Source: Candidatus Endobugula sertula (GTDB taxonomy: Bacteria; Pseudomonadota; Gammaproteobacteria; Pseudomonadales; Cellvibrionaceae). Taken from it: 49,663 nt of DNA. This document shows, piece after piece, positions 35,981-45,796 of the stretch (the stretch's first letter is position 1; each line of letters opens with the position of its first letter). The DNA lies in NCBI GenBank assembly GCA_001723645.1, contig MDLC01000021.1, positions 1 through 49,663 of the forward strand. Reading direction: 5' to 3'. The notes beneath the pieces are model-generated. The model was given only the letters and a program-made list of their open reading frames with translations, did no database searches and was not told the origin of the DNA. A program made the position numbers and the translations under genes.

Positions 35981-37003
35981 TTAAACACCTTGCCTTGCTT
36001 TTGCAATTTCCTGGCCTAATTGCCATACGGCCATTGCATATAAGCGGCTACGATTATACCGAGTAATCACATAAAAATTATTCAACCCCATCCAAAACTC
36101 CGCACCATGCTGCCCCTGCAAATACATCACATTTGCCGACTGATCTGCCAGTTCTGTCACTGGAACAAAACCTTGCGCCAACAATTGTTTCACCGTATGT
36201 TTCGGCTTAAGTCCATCATTTAACAAGCTTTTGTTATATCCATCCTTAATATGGCTACGAACAACCACATCTTGTCCCGACTGCCAACCATGGAGTTTAA
36301 AATAGTTAGCCACACTACCAATCGCATCCGCTGGGTTGTTCCATATATCAACAAAATCATCATTGGTATAGTCAATAGCATAGGCTCGATAGCTCGACGG
36401 AATAAATTGTCCATATCCCATAGCACCAGCATAGGACCCCATTAAAGAAAGCGGGTTTTGTTTCTGCTCTCGGACCAAAAGGAAAAACTGCTTAAGCTCT
36501 CGACGAAAAAATTTAGCTCTTGGCGGATAATCAAAACCCAAGGTAATTAACGCATCCATCACTCGATAATTACCTTTGTTGCTGCCATAACGCGTTTCAA
36601 CACCAATAATCGCCACAATCACTTGTGCAGGTACACCAAATTCCTGTTCAGCACGTTTAAGTATTTCATTATTCTCCTGCCAAAAACTCACACCTTTCTG
36701 AATTCGAGATTTTTTAAGAAAAATATTTCGATAACGAGCTCAGGTTAAGGTCTTTTCTGCTGGTCGGGATATGGTGTCAATAATGCTTGTTTTTTTCTTG
36801 GCCTGAGCAAACCAAGATTCTAACTTTTCACGCGAAAACTGATACTCGTCAACCATTTCATCAATAAAAATTCTAACATCATCCCTATCAACATAATCTC
36901 TAGCGACTACACTGAAGGAGATACAATACAACACTGCTACCATCATCAATGACCCAAAAAAATGCCCATTCATCACTTGATCCTCGCTACCATCTATTCT
37001 CAT
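35981..37003 (-). pseudogene. mltB: Lytic transglycosylase MltB, split by an in-frame TGA
   Basis: Two collinear same-frame segments make a full-length MltB of about 340 residues. The first (from ATG 37003) carries the signal-like N-terminus and ends RPAEKTLT. A TGA at 36740-36742 then stands where the family has Trp, after which ARYRNIF, RIQKGVSFWQENNEIL and the catalytic block IIGVETRYGSNKGNYRV continue to 35981. The catalytic Glu is intact. A single TGG-to-TGA change explains the break. Re-initiation downstream would lack the export signal, so function is probably lost. The ATG overlaps the rodA stop. Confidence 0.85.
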
Positions 37004-38157
37004 TTATTGACAACACGTCGCTGCTCTGTGCTAATTGCCATCAATACACCAAACCCTAACATTAGGGTCACTAATGAAGTCCCACCTAAACTTACCAAAG
37101 GTAAAGGTACCCCTACGACGGGTAATAAGCCTGCAACCATGCCCACATTAACAAAGACATAAATAAAGAAAGTTAGTGTAATACTTCCTGCTAGTAAACG
37201 CCGAAAACTATCTTGCCCATTGACAGCAATCACCAGCCCCCGAAAAATAATTAGCAAATATAACGCTAATAATACCACTACGCCAATAAATCCAAACTCT
37301 TCAGCTAACACTGCGATAATAAAATCGGTATGACTTTCTGGTAAAAAATTAAGATGCGATTGAGTCCCCTCAAGCCAACCCTTACCAGTAATGCCTCCTG
37401 AACCAATAGCCGTCTTCGATTGAATAATATTCCAGCCCGCCCCTTGCGGATCAGACTCAGGGTCAAATAAAGTGATTACCCGCTGGCGCTGATAATCACG
37501 CAAAACATATTGCCACATAGGCCAAATACTCATCACAATCAGGGTAAAGGCAGCCAATATATAACGCCAGCTTAATCCAGCATAGAACAACACAATTAAT
37601 CCTGATGCAGCAACCAGAATTGATGTTCCCAAATCAGGCTGAAGCATAATCAATGACGTCGGTACAAACACTAGTATTAATAACCAAAAAATATGCTTAA
37701 AGCGAGGAGGCAGCGCTTTACTCGAAAGATAAGCGGAAATTACAATAGGCATCGCCAGCTTCATGATTTCAGAAGGTTGGAAACGAAAGCTGCCTAAACT
37801 TAACCAGCGCTGAGCACCTTTTGCTCCCACCCCAATAAATAATACTGCTATCAATAATGCTACCCCTCCCAGATACAAAAATATCGACCATCTTGCGACT
37901 AAAGATAATCGTACCTGAGCAACCGCAAACAGCCCTATATAAGCAATGACAAAAAATACCCCCTGCCGTTGCATCATACGAATGTTACCTTCGCTCGCAC
38001 TATATAACACCCATAGTCCACAAACAGTCAGCGCAAAGAGTAGTAATAGTAGTATAGGGTCGATATGAATCACCTGCCAAAAACTAAGACGCTGACGTAA
38101 ATCATGACTGGCTTCCGGCATTCTGCGTAAAAAGTCATAATGTCGAACAGATGACAT
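37000..38157 (-). CDS. rodA: Rod-shape peptidoglycan polymerase RodA (MrdB)
   Basis: A 385-residue SEDS-family glycosyltransferase with about ten transmembrane helices that polymerises glycan during cell elongation with PBP2. Conserved segments are PSEIMKLAMPIVISAYLS, LQPDLGTSILVAASGL and LPESHTDFIIAVLAEEFGF, with PLPLVSLGGTSLVTLM at the end. It begins two bases after mrdA and overlaps mltB by ATGA. Confidence 0.96.
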   Translation of the reverse strand: MSSVRHYDFLRRMPEASHDLRQRLSFWQVIHIDPILLLLLFALTVCGLWVLYSASEGNIRMMQRQGVFFVIAYIGLFAVAQVRLSLVARWSIFLYLGGVALLIAVLFIGVGAKGAQRWLSLGSFRFQPSEIMKLAMPIVISAYLSSKALPPRFKHIFWLLILVFVPTSLIMLQPDLGTSILVAASGLIVLFYAGLSWRYILAAFTLIVMSIWPMWQYVLRDYQRQRVITLFDPESDPQGAGWNIIQSKTAIGSGGITGKGWLEGTQSHLNFLPESHTDFIIAVLAEEFGFIGVVVLLALYLLIIFRGLVIAVNGQDSFRRLLAGSITLTFFIYVFVNVGMVAGLLPVVGVPLPLVSLGGTSLVTLMLGFGVLMAISTEQRRVVNK

Positions 38158-38159
38158 AT

Positions 38160-40043
38160 TTAGGGTTTCCGTCTGCTGGCAAGCTCACTCTGAACCTGCT
38201 CTGGGTACTCATCCGAAATATACGCATCAAATAATTTACGCGCAACAGGTGCAGCGGCAGATGATCCCGCCTCACCATTTTCCACAATAACCGCTATCGC
38301 TATTTGAGGGGCATCAAAAGGGGCAAAACCAATAAATAACGCATGATCCCGATGCCTCTCACTCAAGGCTTCAGAATCATACTTTTCACCCTGCTTGATA
38401 CCAACAACTTGTGCAGTACCCGTTTTACCTGCCATTTTATAATTAATTCCGCGACCAATTCTTCGACCCGTTCCATTAGATGCATGAACAACGCCATACA
38501 TGGCGTTATGAACCACATCCCAATATTTATCACTCACATTTTCCATCGCTGACACTACCTCAGACTGGGCCGGTTCACCACCAATTTCTTTAACGAGCCG
38601 AGGCTTATGGCGAACGCCTCTGTTAGCGATAGTAGATACCATGACCGCCAATTGCAGTGGCGTAGCCAATGCATCACCTTGACCAATACCAATATTAAGC
38701 GTATCCCCAGGAAACCAGGGCAGTTGTCGAGCAGAACGTTTCCATTCTCGGGAAGGCCACAATCCACTCAGTTCGTTGGGAATATCAATATGAGTATATT
38801 TTCCGAGACCAAATTGACTACCATAATGATAAAGCTGGTCAACCCCTGTACGGTAAGCCATATCATAAAAAAAGGTGTCCGATGACTCTATAATCGCTTT
38901 ATGGACATTCACCCAACCATGCCCCCTAGGATTCCAGTCTCGATACAAGCGATCATCATTTTCCAATTTATAGTAACCTGGATCAAAAATTCGGTATGTG
39001 GGTGTAATAGAGCGGGAGGCCAAGCCCGCTATACCCAAAGCAGGCTTTACTGTTGAAGCTGGTGGATAACGCCCCTGAATTGTTCGATCAAATAAGGGTA
39101 AGTCCAAACTGTTAGTTAATGCGCTGTAATCTTTGTGGCTAATACCTGTTACAAACAGATTGGTATTGAATGTGGGAGTACTCAACATGGCTAACACTCC
39201 CCCGGTCTTAACATCAATGGCTACCACGGCACCACGTCGATTGCCCATAGCTTCCCACGCCACTTTCTGTAAGCGACTGTCCATATATAACCTGAGGTCT
39301 TTCCCTGAGACAGGGGGGACCCTCTCCAGAGTTCTCAACACTCGACCCAATGCATTTTTTTCCACATTTTGATATCCCATTTCACCAAATAATTGGGATT
39401 CATAATACTTTTCCAGACCAATTTTTCCAATGGTCAACATATACTTATAGCGTTTACGTTCTTCTTCACTAAAACGTGCTTTTTCTTTTTTGTTAATTTT
39501 TCCAACATAACCGACAGTATGTGCAAAAAGATAAGGCTTAGGGTAACTTCTCACTAATTGGGCATCAACACTAACACCCGACAAGCGATATTTATTGACC
39601 GCCAATCGAGCAATTTCTTCTTCCGTTAAACGATGCCGTAAGGGGATAGCCTGATATGGGGGTCGCTCATCATTCAATAAATCATAAAACTCTTGTAATG
39701 TTTGATCGTTAATACTAATGATAGTTTTCAATAAAGATAACGTAGAAGACACATCATTCACTCTTTCTGGAATGAGAAATAGTGTAAAGCTCGGACGATT
39801 ATCCGCCAACAATTCACCATTAGTATCGTAAATAAGCCCGCGATTAGGTATGATCGTCTGAACTAGAATACGGTTTTTATCCGATTCAGTGGCGTAGTTT
39901 TGATAGTGAATAACCTGCAAACTATAGTAACGAGTGAGTAATACCCCCAGCATGACCAGTACAATAAACAGAGTAACGATAACACGACCAGTAAAAATAC
40001 TGGCTTCACGGTGATGATCTTTCAAGTGTTCTCGTTCACGCAT
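38160..40043 (-). CDS. mrdA: Penicillin-binding protein 2 (MrdA)
   Basis: A 627-residue class B transpeptidase of the elongasome. A membrane anchor lies at residues 18-42. The dimerisation domain follows and the transpeptidase domain has the SxxK serine in YPPASTVKPALGIAG, the SxN motif as SSD in IIESSDTFFYDMAY and KTG in MAGKTGTAQVVG. It works with RodA encoded immediately downstream. Confidence 0.96.
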   Translation of the reverse strand: MREREHLKDHHREASIFTGRVIVTLFIVLVMLGVLLTRYYSLQVIHYQNYATESDKNRILVQTIIPNRGLIYDTNGELLADNRPSFTLFLIPERVNDVSSTLSLLKTIISINDQTLQEFYDLLNDERPPYQAIPLRHRLTEEEIARLAVNKYRLSGVSVDAQLVRSYPKPYLFAHTVGYVGKINKKEKARFSEEERKRYKYMLTIGKIGLEKYYESQLFGEMGYQNVEKNALGRVLRTLERVPPVSGKDLRLYMDSRLQKVAWEAMGNRRGAVVAIDVKTGGVLAMLSTPTFNTNLFVTGISHKDYSALTNSLDLPLFDRTIQGRYPPASTVKPALGIAGLASRSITPTYRIFDPGYYKLENDDRLYRDWNPRGHGWVNVHKAIIESSDTFFYDMAYRTGVDQLYHYGSQFGLGKYTHIDIPNELSGLWPSREWKRSARQLPWFPGDTLNIGIGQGDALATPLQLAVMVSTIANRGVRHKPRLVKEIGGEPAQSEVVSAMENVSDKYWDVVHNAMYGVVHASNGTGRRIGRGINYKMAGKTGTAQVVGIKQGEKYDSEALSERHRDHALFIGFAPFDAPQIAIAVIVENGEAGSSAAAPVARKLFDAYISDEYPEQVQSELASRRKP

Positions 40044-40115
40044 AATTCTTATAAATATTATAAAGCCTGTGCGTCTATTGTCTCTAAAGTCTGTTGATGT
40101 TTCAGAGTACCAATA

Positions 40116-40595
40116 TTATTTATGATAAGGATGGTTTTTTAATATCGTCGAGCCGCGGTATAATTGCTCAACCAATAACACTCTGACCAAGGGGTGCGGC
40201 AAGGTTAACGCCGATAATGACCAACGCTGCTGAGCCCGGAATAAACATTCACTGGATAAACCGTCCGGACCACCAATCAACAATGCAACATTATCGCCTT
40301 CCATTTGCCAATTTTCCATATGTTGGGCAAGTGTCTCTGAGCTCCAACTCTCGCCTTTAACATCCAAAGCAATCACACGTTCTCGAGGATCAAGCGCTGA
40401 CAAAATAGACTGTCCTTCTTGCGTAACTGCTTTAGCACTATACTGAGATTTGCCTTTTTTAGTGGGCCTCTCACCTAGAGGAACCTCAACAAACTTGATT
40501 GAAAACTCTCGGGGGAATCGCTTTAAATAGTCCTGAATACCTTCACTTACCCATCCCGACATACGTGTACCAACGGCAATAACTTTCACTTTCAT
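40116..40595 (-). CDS. rlmH: 23S rRNA pseudouridine1915 N3-methyltransferase RlmH
   Basis: A 159-residue SPOUT methyltransferase acting on Psi1915 in helix 69. Sequence blocks are MKVKVIAVGTRM, NVALLIGGPDGLSSE and LTLPHPLVRVLLVEQLYR with the terminal NHPYHK. It lies between rsfS and mrdA as in pseudomonads. Confidence 0.95.
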   Translation of the reverse strand: MKVKVIAVGTRMSGWVSEGIQDYLKRFPREFSIKFVEVPLGERPTKKGKSQYSAKAVTQEGQSILSALDPRERVIALDVKGESWSSETLAQHMENWQMEGDNVALLIGGPDGLSSECLFRAQQRWSLSALTLPHPLVRVLLVEQLYRGSTILKNHPYHK

Positions 40596-40621
40596 AATAC
40601 AGGCATCCTGACAACCAGCCC

Positions 40622-40969
40622 CTATTCCTCTTCAGAACCTACGACAGGATCAATAGGCGCCCACAGTTTTTCCAAATCATAAAATTGACGCGTTTGAGAC
40701 AACATAATGTGCACAACCGACGTCCCATAATCCAGCAAAGCCCAATCAGCATAATTCATCCCCTCAATACCAATAGGCTGATGGCCTTGCTTTTTCAGTT
40801 CTTCAACAACATAATTCGCCAAGGATTTTACGTGACGGTTTGAGGTTCCTGTAGCGATAATCAGTATATCCATCACGTCACTTAAACTCGTTACGTCCAG
40901 TGTGACTATGTTTTGCCCTTTTAAGTCATCAAGCGCTGCAATAGCTGATTGAGCGATTTCATCCGTCAT
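40622..40969 (-). CDS. rsfS: Ribosome silencing factor RsfS
   Basis: A 115-residue protein that binds L14 and blocks subunit joining in starvation. Signature: ALDDLKGQNIVTLDVTSLSD then FIIATGTS-type ILIIATGTSNRHVKSLA and the C-terminal DYGTSVVHIMLSQTRQFYDL. I take the ATG at 40969; the in-frame GTG at 40987 overlaps the nadD end and adds six residues. Confidence 0.94.
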   Translation of the reverse strand: MTDEIAQSAIAALDDLKGQNIVTLDVTSLSDVMDILIIATGTSNRHVKSLANYVVEELKKQGHQPIGIEGMNYADWALLDYGTSVVHIMLSQTRQFYDLEKLWAPIDPVVGSEEE

Positions 40970-40977
40970 ATTGATAT

Positions 40978-41604
40978 TCACTTCCACTTAAATTTTAGAG
41001 ACTGCAAATACTCCGCCACTAAAGGAGGAGTATTGTTTACTAACTGACCTTCTGCCAATTGTTGTCTAATAGCCGTCGCAGAAATCGGCAACAGACTTTG
41101 CTCTAATAGTAACAAACCACCTGCTGCCTGTTGATGAATAATGGTTTGTGCATCAACCATTGACAACCACTCGGCCAATATACCGTTATTTGGTAACGGG
41201 CAGCCAGGACGTAGCATCACCGCAATATGAGCCAACTTGCGCAGTCTTTGCCACTGATACCACTGGGTCAAATGAATAAAAGCATCCAACCCCACCATAA
41301 GAACCAAGCTTATTTCCTGACCCAACTCTTCACGAAAAGACAACAAAGTATCCACAGTATACGAGGAGTGGTCGCGCTTTAGCTCCCGTTCATCAATCAC
41401 TAAACCCGGTAAATCACGAATCGCAATATATAACAATTCCAAACGCTGTTCACTGCTTAGCGTTGGAGAATCCCGGTGGGGTGGTCGATGGCAAGGTACT
41501 AACCTAACTTCATCCAGCCTTAATGATGATTTCGCTTCCAATGCCATTTGTAAATGCGCATTGTGTACAGGGTCAAATGTACCACCAAAAATACCAATCG
41601 CCAT
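40978..41604 (-). CDS. nadD: Nicotinate-nucleotide adenylyltransferase NadD
   Basis: A 208-residue enzyme making deamido-NAD from nicotinate mononucleotide and ATP. The nucleotidyltransferase motif GIFGGTFDPVHNAHL is at the N-terminus, and the ISATAIRQQL motif near the C-terminus. I start at ATG 41604, where homology begins; the open frame to 41652 overlaps proA. It lies between proA and rsfS. Confidence 0.95.
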   Translation of the reverse strand: MAIGIFGGTFDPVHNAHLQMALEAKSSLRLDEVRLVPCHRPPHRDSPTLSSEQRLELLYIAIRDLPGLVIDERELKRDHSSYTVDTLLSFREELGQEISLVLMVGLDAFIHLTQWYQWQRLRKLAHIAVMLRPGCPLPNNGILAEWLSMVDAQTIIHQQAAGGLLLLEQSLLPISATAIRQQLAEGQLVNNTPPLVAEYLQSLKFKWK

Positions 41605-41626
41605 CAATCGCTCACTACTTATTACA

Positions 41627-42883
41627 TTACTCACGAATATGCCCATTACCAAAAACTACCCATTTCTGAGAAGTCATGCCTTCAAGTCCAACAGGGCCTC
41701 TTGCATGAATCTTATCAGTAGAAATCCCTATCTCAGCTCCCAGACCATATTCAAAACCGTCTGCAAAACGTGTCGAAGCATTAACAATAATGGAACTGGA
41801 ATCCACAACAGCCATAAATTGACGTGCACGAGTAATATTTTCTGTCACAATCGCTTCGGTATGACCAGAACTGTAACAACGAATATGATCAATCGCTTCT
41901 GACATATCAGCCACAATACGAATGGACAGAATGGCAGCCAGATACTCTGTCCTCCAATCTTCTTCTGTTGCTACCGTTATGTCTTCAACCAACTCTCGGC
42001 TTTTGTCACACCCACGTAGTTCCACACCTTTTTCCTTATACGCACCCACTAGACGAGGTAATATCTCCGTAGCCACACCTTCAGCAATCAATAAAGTCTC
42101 CATAGCATTACAAACACCATAGCGGTGAGTTTTTGCATTCAAGGCAATATTAAACGCTTTTTCCATATCAGCTTGATCATCAATATAAACGTGACAGATA
42201 CCATCCAGGTGTTTAATAACAGAGACTTTAGCATCATTGCTAATGCGTTCTATCAAGTTTTTTCCACCACGAGGTACAATAACATCTACATATTCACTCA
42301 TGGTAATGAGCTCAGTGACAGCCTCACGATCCGCCATTTCAACAACTTGAACCACGGTATCAGGCAAGCCCACTTTTTGCAGGCCATGCTGAATACATTG
42401 GACAATCGCTTTATTGGAATTTAATGCTTCTTTACCGCCCCGTAATATCGTTGCATTTCCTGATTTAAGACATAAGCTGGCCGCATCGATGGTCACATTA
42501 GGGCGTGACTCATAAATAATACCCACAACGCCTAAAGGCACTCTCATCTTGCCCACCTGAATACCGCTAGGACGGTAATTCATGTGAGTAATCTCACCAC
42601 ATGGGTCGGGTAAAGCAGCTACTTGCTCTAACCCCTCAATCATAGCATCAATACGCCCACCATCCAGGCTCAAACGATCTAACAGAGCTTCATCTAAGCC
42701 ATATTGTTGGCCCACTTTCATATCCTGTAGATTAGCCTGCAATAATGACTCACGATTATGGCTCAGTTCATCAGCAATTGCTCGTAGTGCTTGGTTTTTA
42801 AGGCCAGTATCCGCTGCAGAAATCGTGCGTGAAGCTGTTCTCGCCGATTCACCCAATTGTTGCATATAAGTCTTAACGTTCAT
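41627..42883 (-). CDS. proA: Gamma-glutamyl phosphate reductase ProA
   Basis: A 418-residue NADPH-dependent reductase in proline synthesis. Conserved segments include [37 protein letters not shown] and the catalytic-cysteine region [15 protein letters not shown], with [16 protein letters not shown]. The ATG at 42883 matches family N-termini ([19 protein letters not shown]); two further in-frame starts lie up to 18 bases upstream. Confidence 0.95.
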   Translation of the reverse strand: MNVKTYMQQLGESARTASRTISAADTGLKNQALRAIADELSHNRESLLQANLQDMKVGQQYGLDEALLDRLSLDGGRIDAMIEGLEQVAALPDPCGEITHMNYRPSGIQVGKMRVPLGVVGIIYESRPNVTIDAASLCLKSGNATILRGGKEALNSNKAIVQCIQHGLQKVGLPDTVVQVVEMADREAVTELITMSEYVDVIVPRGGKNLIERISNDAKVSVIKHLDGICHVYIDDQADMEKAFNIALNAKTHRYGVCNAMETLLIAEGVATEILPRLVGAYKEKGVELRGCDKSRELVEDITVATEEDWRTEYLAAILSIRIVADMSEAIDHIRCYSSGHTEAIVTENITRARQFMAVVDSSSIIVNASTRFADGFEYGLGAEIGISTDKIHARGPVGLEGMTSQKWVVFGNGHIRE

Positions 42884-43364
42884 CACAATGGATCCCATCA
42901 ATAATACATCTTATTTAATGATCAATTATACGTTATTGGTACCAATATTTGTGGCGTTAACCTTTTGAAAATCGGTGTTACCTTCTATTATTTGCAATAT
43001 CAGACCGTATTCTCGGTAATACGCTAATCAGTCCATGAATCACCTCAGTAAAGGAGTATTAGTCCTGCTGTACAGTGGCTGTCAGGCAATGGTGCTCCTT
43101 CCTGGTTACTATAAGTTCCGTGTTTGCTCAATGCCCGATTTAAGGTCACACAACCAACAGCTAACAAAGCTGATTTGATGCGCAATGTCACTCACACACT
43201 AAATGCCGGATCAAATCGATAACACGTTGGAGATTAAATAGTATGATACGATCGCCAACTCAATACTCATTTACAGTATGTTAATTTGGCTTTTTTTATC
43301 TTGTTGCTGTGACGAACTAAAAAAATACTGAATGGGCTCTATCATGTTAGCAGGTTTACGAAAA
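42884..43364. other. Intergenic stretch upstream of proA, nothing recognised
   Basis: About 480 bases with no convincing coding frame on either strand. Related genomes often have further genes beside proA; any such gene here is too decayed for me to name. Confidence 0.4.
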
Positions 43365-43500
43365 GCGGCATTGCCCACCACCACGCCATGACATAAATAG
43401 GAGCTTTAGGTAAGAAGTCTTGCATTAACCACGCATAGAAAACCTCTGAATTGATCATCGTCTCCAATCAAGCAACCGTCAAAAAGGTAAAGCTGATGAT
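43365..43500 (-). mobile_element. IS630-family transposase remnant (copy 4)
   Basis: On the minus strand the frame reads ISFTFLTVA, a stop, then LETMINSEVFYAWLMQDFLP and KAPIYVMAWWW. This is the IS630 core (LLTVALFE.NINSDVFYAWLTQDLLPK..VIVMDN) with an in-frame TGA and a degenerate end. Only about 45 codons survive. It is the same core block as copy 2. Confidence 0.65.
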
Positions 43501-43546
43501 CATTAGTAGCCCCCTTCGCATGCCCACCTTGTGTTGAGCGCGTCCA

Positions 43547-45433
43547 CTAAACAATATCCGCCAAATTCCCCTGACGTTCCAACCAGGCCTTACGATCGGC
43601 TACTCGCTTCTTCGCCAACAACATATCCAACACCTGATGCGCGTCATCATTAGTATCCAGGGTTAATTGCACTAGGCGACGAGTATCCGGGGCCATTGTT
43701 GTTTCACGCAATTGCAATGGGTTCATTTCACCCAAGCCTTTAAAACGCTGCACGTTGACTTTACCTTTTTTCTTTTCTGCAACAATACGATCCAGCACAC
43801 CTTCTTTTTCACTTTCATCCAAAGCATAGTAAACGTCATTACCTACATCAATGCGATATAAGGGCGGCATAGCCACAAAGACATGACCATTTTTTACCAA
43901 TGCAGGATAGTGGCGAAGGAATAAAGCACATAATAAGGTCGCAATGTGCAAACCATCAGAGTCGGCATCGGCCAGTATACAAATTTTGTGGTAGCGAAGT
44001 TTTTCTAAATTGTCTACCGCGGGGTCAATACCCATGGCAACAGAAATATCATGAACTTCCTGACTGGCTAGAATATCCGCGCTATCCACTTCCCAAGTAT
44101 TTAGAATTTTACCTCTAAGCGGCATAATTGCCTGAAATTCACGGCTTCGAGCCTGCTTGGCAGAACCGCCCGCTGAGTCCCCTTCCACCAAAAACAGTTC
44201 TCCACGTTCAGGTTCACTGCATGAGCAATCTACCAATTTCCCAGGCAATGCAGGGCCTTGGGTAATCTTTTTGCGTGCGACTTTTTTGCTGGAACGCACA
44301 CGTTTTTGGGCATTACCAATACAAAACTCGGCAAGTTGATCTCCTTCCTGGGTATGTTGATTTAACCAGAGACTAAGCGCATCCTTAGTAACCCCAGCAA
44401 CAAAAGCAGCGGCTTCCCGAGAAGATAAACGTTCTTTAGTTTGTCCTGAGAATTGTGGATCAGATAATTTAGAACTTAAAACAAAAGCACAGTTAGTCCA
44501 AACATCGTCAGGAGCCAGCTTAATCCCTCGGGGTAACAGACTGCGAAACTCACAGTATTCACGGATCGCATCTAACAAACCAGTACGCAAACCATTAACA
44601 TGAGTCCCTCCTTGAGCGGTGGGGATCAGGTTAACATAGCTTTCCTGAGTAACTTCGCCCCCTTCCGGCAACCACTGAATCGCCCAGTCAACCATCTCAT
44701 TGGTCCCTGTAAAATGCCCCGTAAAGGGTTCTTCCGGTAATACCGTCCACCCTCGAGTCGCATCCACCAAATAGTCCCTTAAACCATCTTCATAGTGCCA
44801 CTCGTCTTGTTCCTTGGATTGCTCATCAATAAATGTGACTTTTAAGCCTGGACACAATACCGCTTTAGCTCTTAATACATGGCGTAAGCGCGGTATAGAA
44901 AATTTATGGGAATCAAAATATTCAAGTGCCGGCAGAAAATGTACCTGCGTTCCTGTATTACGTTTACCACAACGATCAATCACTTTTAAATCTTGGATTT
45001 TATCTCCATGGGAAAACGCAATTTGATGGACATTGCCATCACGCTTAATCGTGACTTCCAGCTTTTGAGACAGTGCATTAACCACACTGACCCCCACACC
45101 ATGTAACCCACCAGAAAACTGATAATTTTTATCCGAAAACTTACCACCTGCATGCAAAGTTGACAAAATCACTTCAACACCAGGCTTTTTTTGTTCTGGA
45201 TGCAAATCAACAGGCATACCACGACCATCGTCACGCACCGTAATAGAGTGATCTTTATGTATCCTGACTTCAATAACATTGGCATGACCAGCTAGTGCCT
45301 CATCGACACTATTATCGATGACTTCCTGAGCCAAGTGATTAGGTCGAGTGGTTTCAGTATACATCCCTGGGCGTTTTTTAACGGGATCAAGCCCCGTGAG
45401 TACTTCAATATCTTCTGAGGAATAATTAGCCAT
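43547..45433 (-). CDS. parE: DNA topoisomerase IV subunit B (ParE)
   Basis: A 628-residue GHKL-ATPase subunit of the decatenating topoisomerase. The ATP site shows QEVIDNSVDEALAGHA and HSITVRDDGRGMPVDLHPEQ, with GGLHGVGVSVVNALS. The TOPRIM domain has LVEGDSAGGSAKQARSREFQ and the metal-binding ILADADSDGLHIATLL. Length is typical. The partner parC is not in the window. A yqiA remnant lies immediately upstream. Confidence 0.96.
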   Translation of the reverse strand: MANYSSEDIEVLTGLDPVKKRPGMYTETTRPNHLAQEVIDNSVDEALAGHANVIEVRIHKDHSITVRDDGRGMPVDLHPEQKKPGVEVILSTLHAGGKFSDKNYQFSGGLHGVGVSVVNALSQKLEVTIKRDGNVHQIAFSHGDKIQDLKVIDRCGKRNTGTQVHFLPALEYFDSHKFSIPRLRHVLRAKAVLCPGLKVTFIDEQSKEQDEWHYEDGLRDYLVDATRGWTVLPEEPFTGHFTGTNEMVDWAIQWLPEGGEVTQESYVNLIPTAQGGTHVNGLRTGLLDAIREYCEFRSLLPRGIKLAPDDVWTNCAFVLSSKLSDPQFSGQTKERLSSREAAAFVAGVTKDALSLWLNQHTQEGDQLAEFCIGNAQKRVRSSKKVARKKITQGPALPGKLVDCSCSEPERGELFLVEGDSAGGSAKQARSREFQAIMPLRGKILNTWEVDSADILASQEVHDISVAMGIDPAVDNLEKLRYHKICILADADSDGLHIATLLCALFLRHYPALVKNGHVFVAMPPLYRIDVGNDVYYALDESEKEGVLDRIVAEKKKGKVNVQRFKGLGEMNPLQLRETTMAPDTRRLVQLTLDTNDDAHQVLDMLLAKKRVADRKAWLERQGNLADIV

Positions 45434-45459
45434 AAAATCTTATTCTATAATCCTTAATG

Positions 45460-45700
45460 TCAGGTAGTTAGTTGTTTACAAATTTCAAAAAATGCCACGA
45501 CTGGCTGATGAAATCGTTCAAAACGCTGGAAACTATAATCACCACTCTGTTCAATGGTTTGCTCGCAGCGTTTCATCCGCCATCTGCACCATCGAACCAG
45601 TCATTTTTATGATGTTGCATCACAAGTGTATCGTAACGCGAGAGCTGACCCAAGTCACCCTCATTGACATAGTAGGTATATGGGTATGGTGATGATATAA
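45460..45700 (-). pseudogene. yqiA: yqiA (alpha/beta esterase) remnant between parE and cpdA
   Basis: The minus strand reads TIEQSGDYSFQRFERFHQPV followed by VAFFEICKQ, matching the end of YqiA-type esterases (E.GGDHSFxGFER..P.I..FF). The stop is at 45460-45462. Further upstream, in another frame, YYVNEGDLGQLSRYDTLVMQ resembles the preceding part of the same family. The remaining two thirds, including the catalytic serine region, is gone. In pseudomonads and enterics yqiA lies between cpdA and parE, so position supports the call. The rest of the 45434-45796 gap shows nothing else. Confidence 0.65.
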
Positions 45701-45796
45701 CATTCGATGGAGGTACGCAGGTAGTAGATTTAATACATTAACGGCAGGGTTATTGTCATATGTAATTATGGTTTATACGACGGCTATGTACACAAG

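Noticed and set aside
36740-36742. TGA in mltB as evidence for recoding of UGA to tryptophan
   Set aside because: TGA serves as the normal stop of rodA, rsmA and amgK in this window and no other conserved gene has an internal TGA at a Trp position, so a plain nonsense mutation or sequencing error is simpler.
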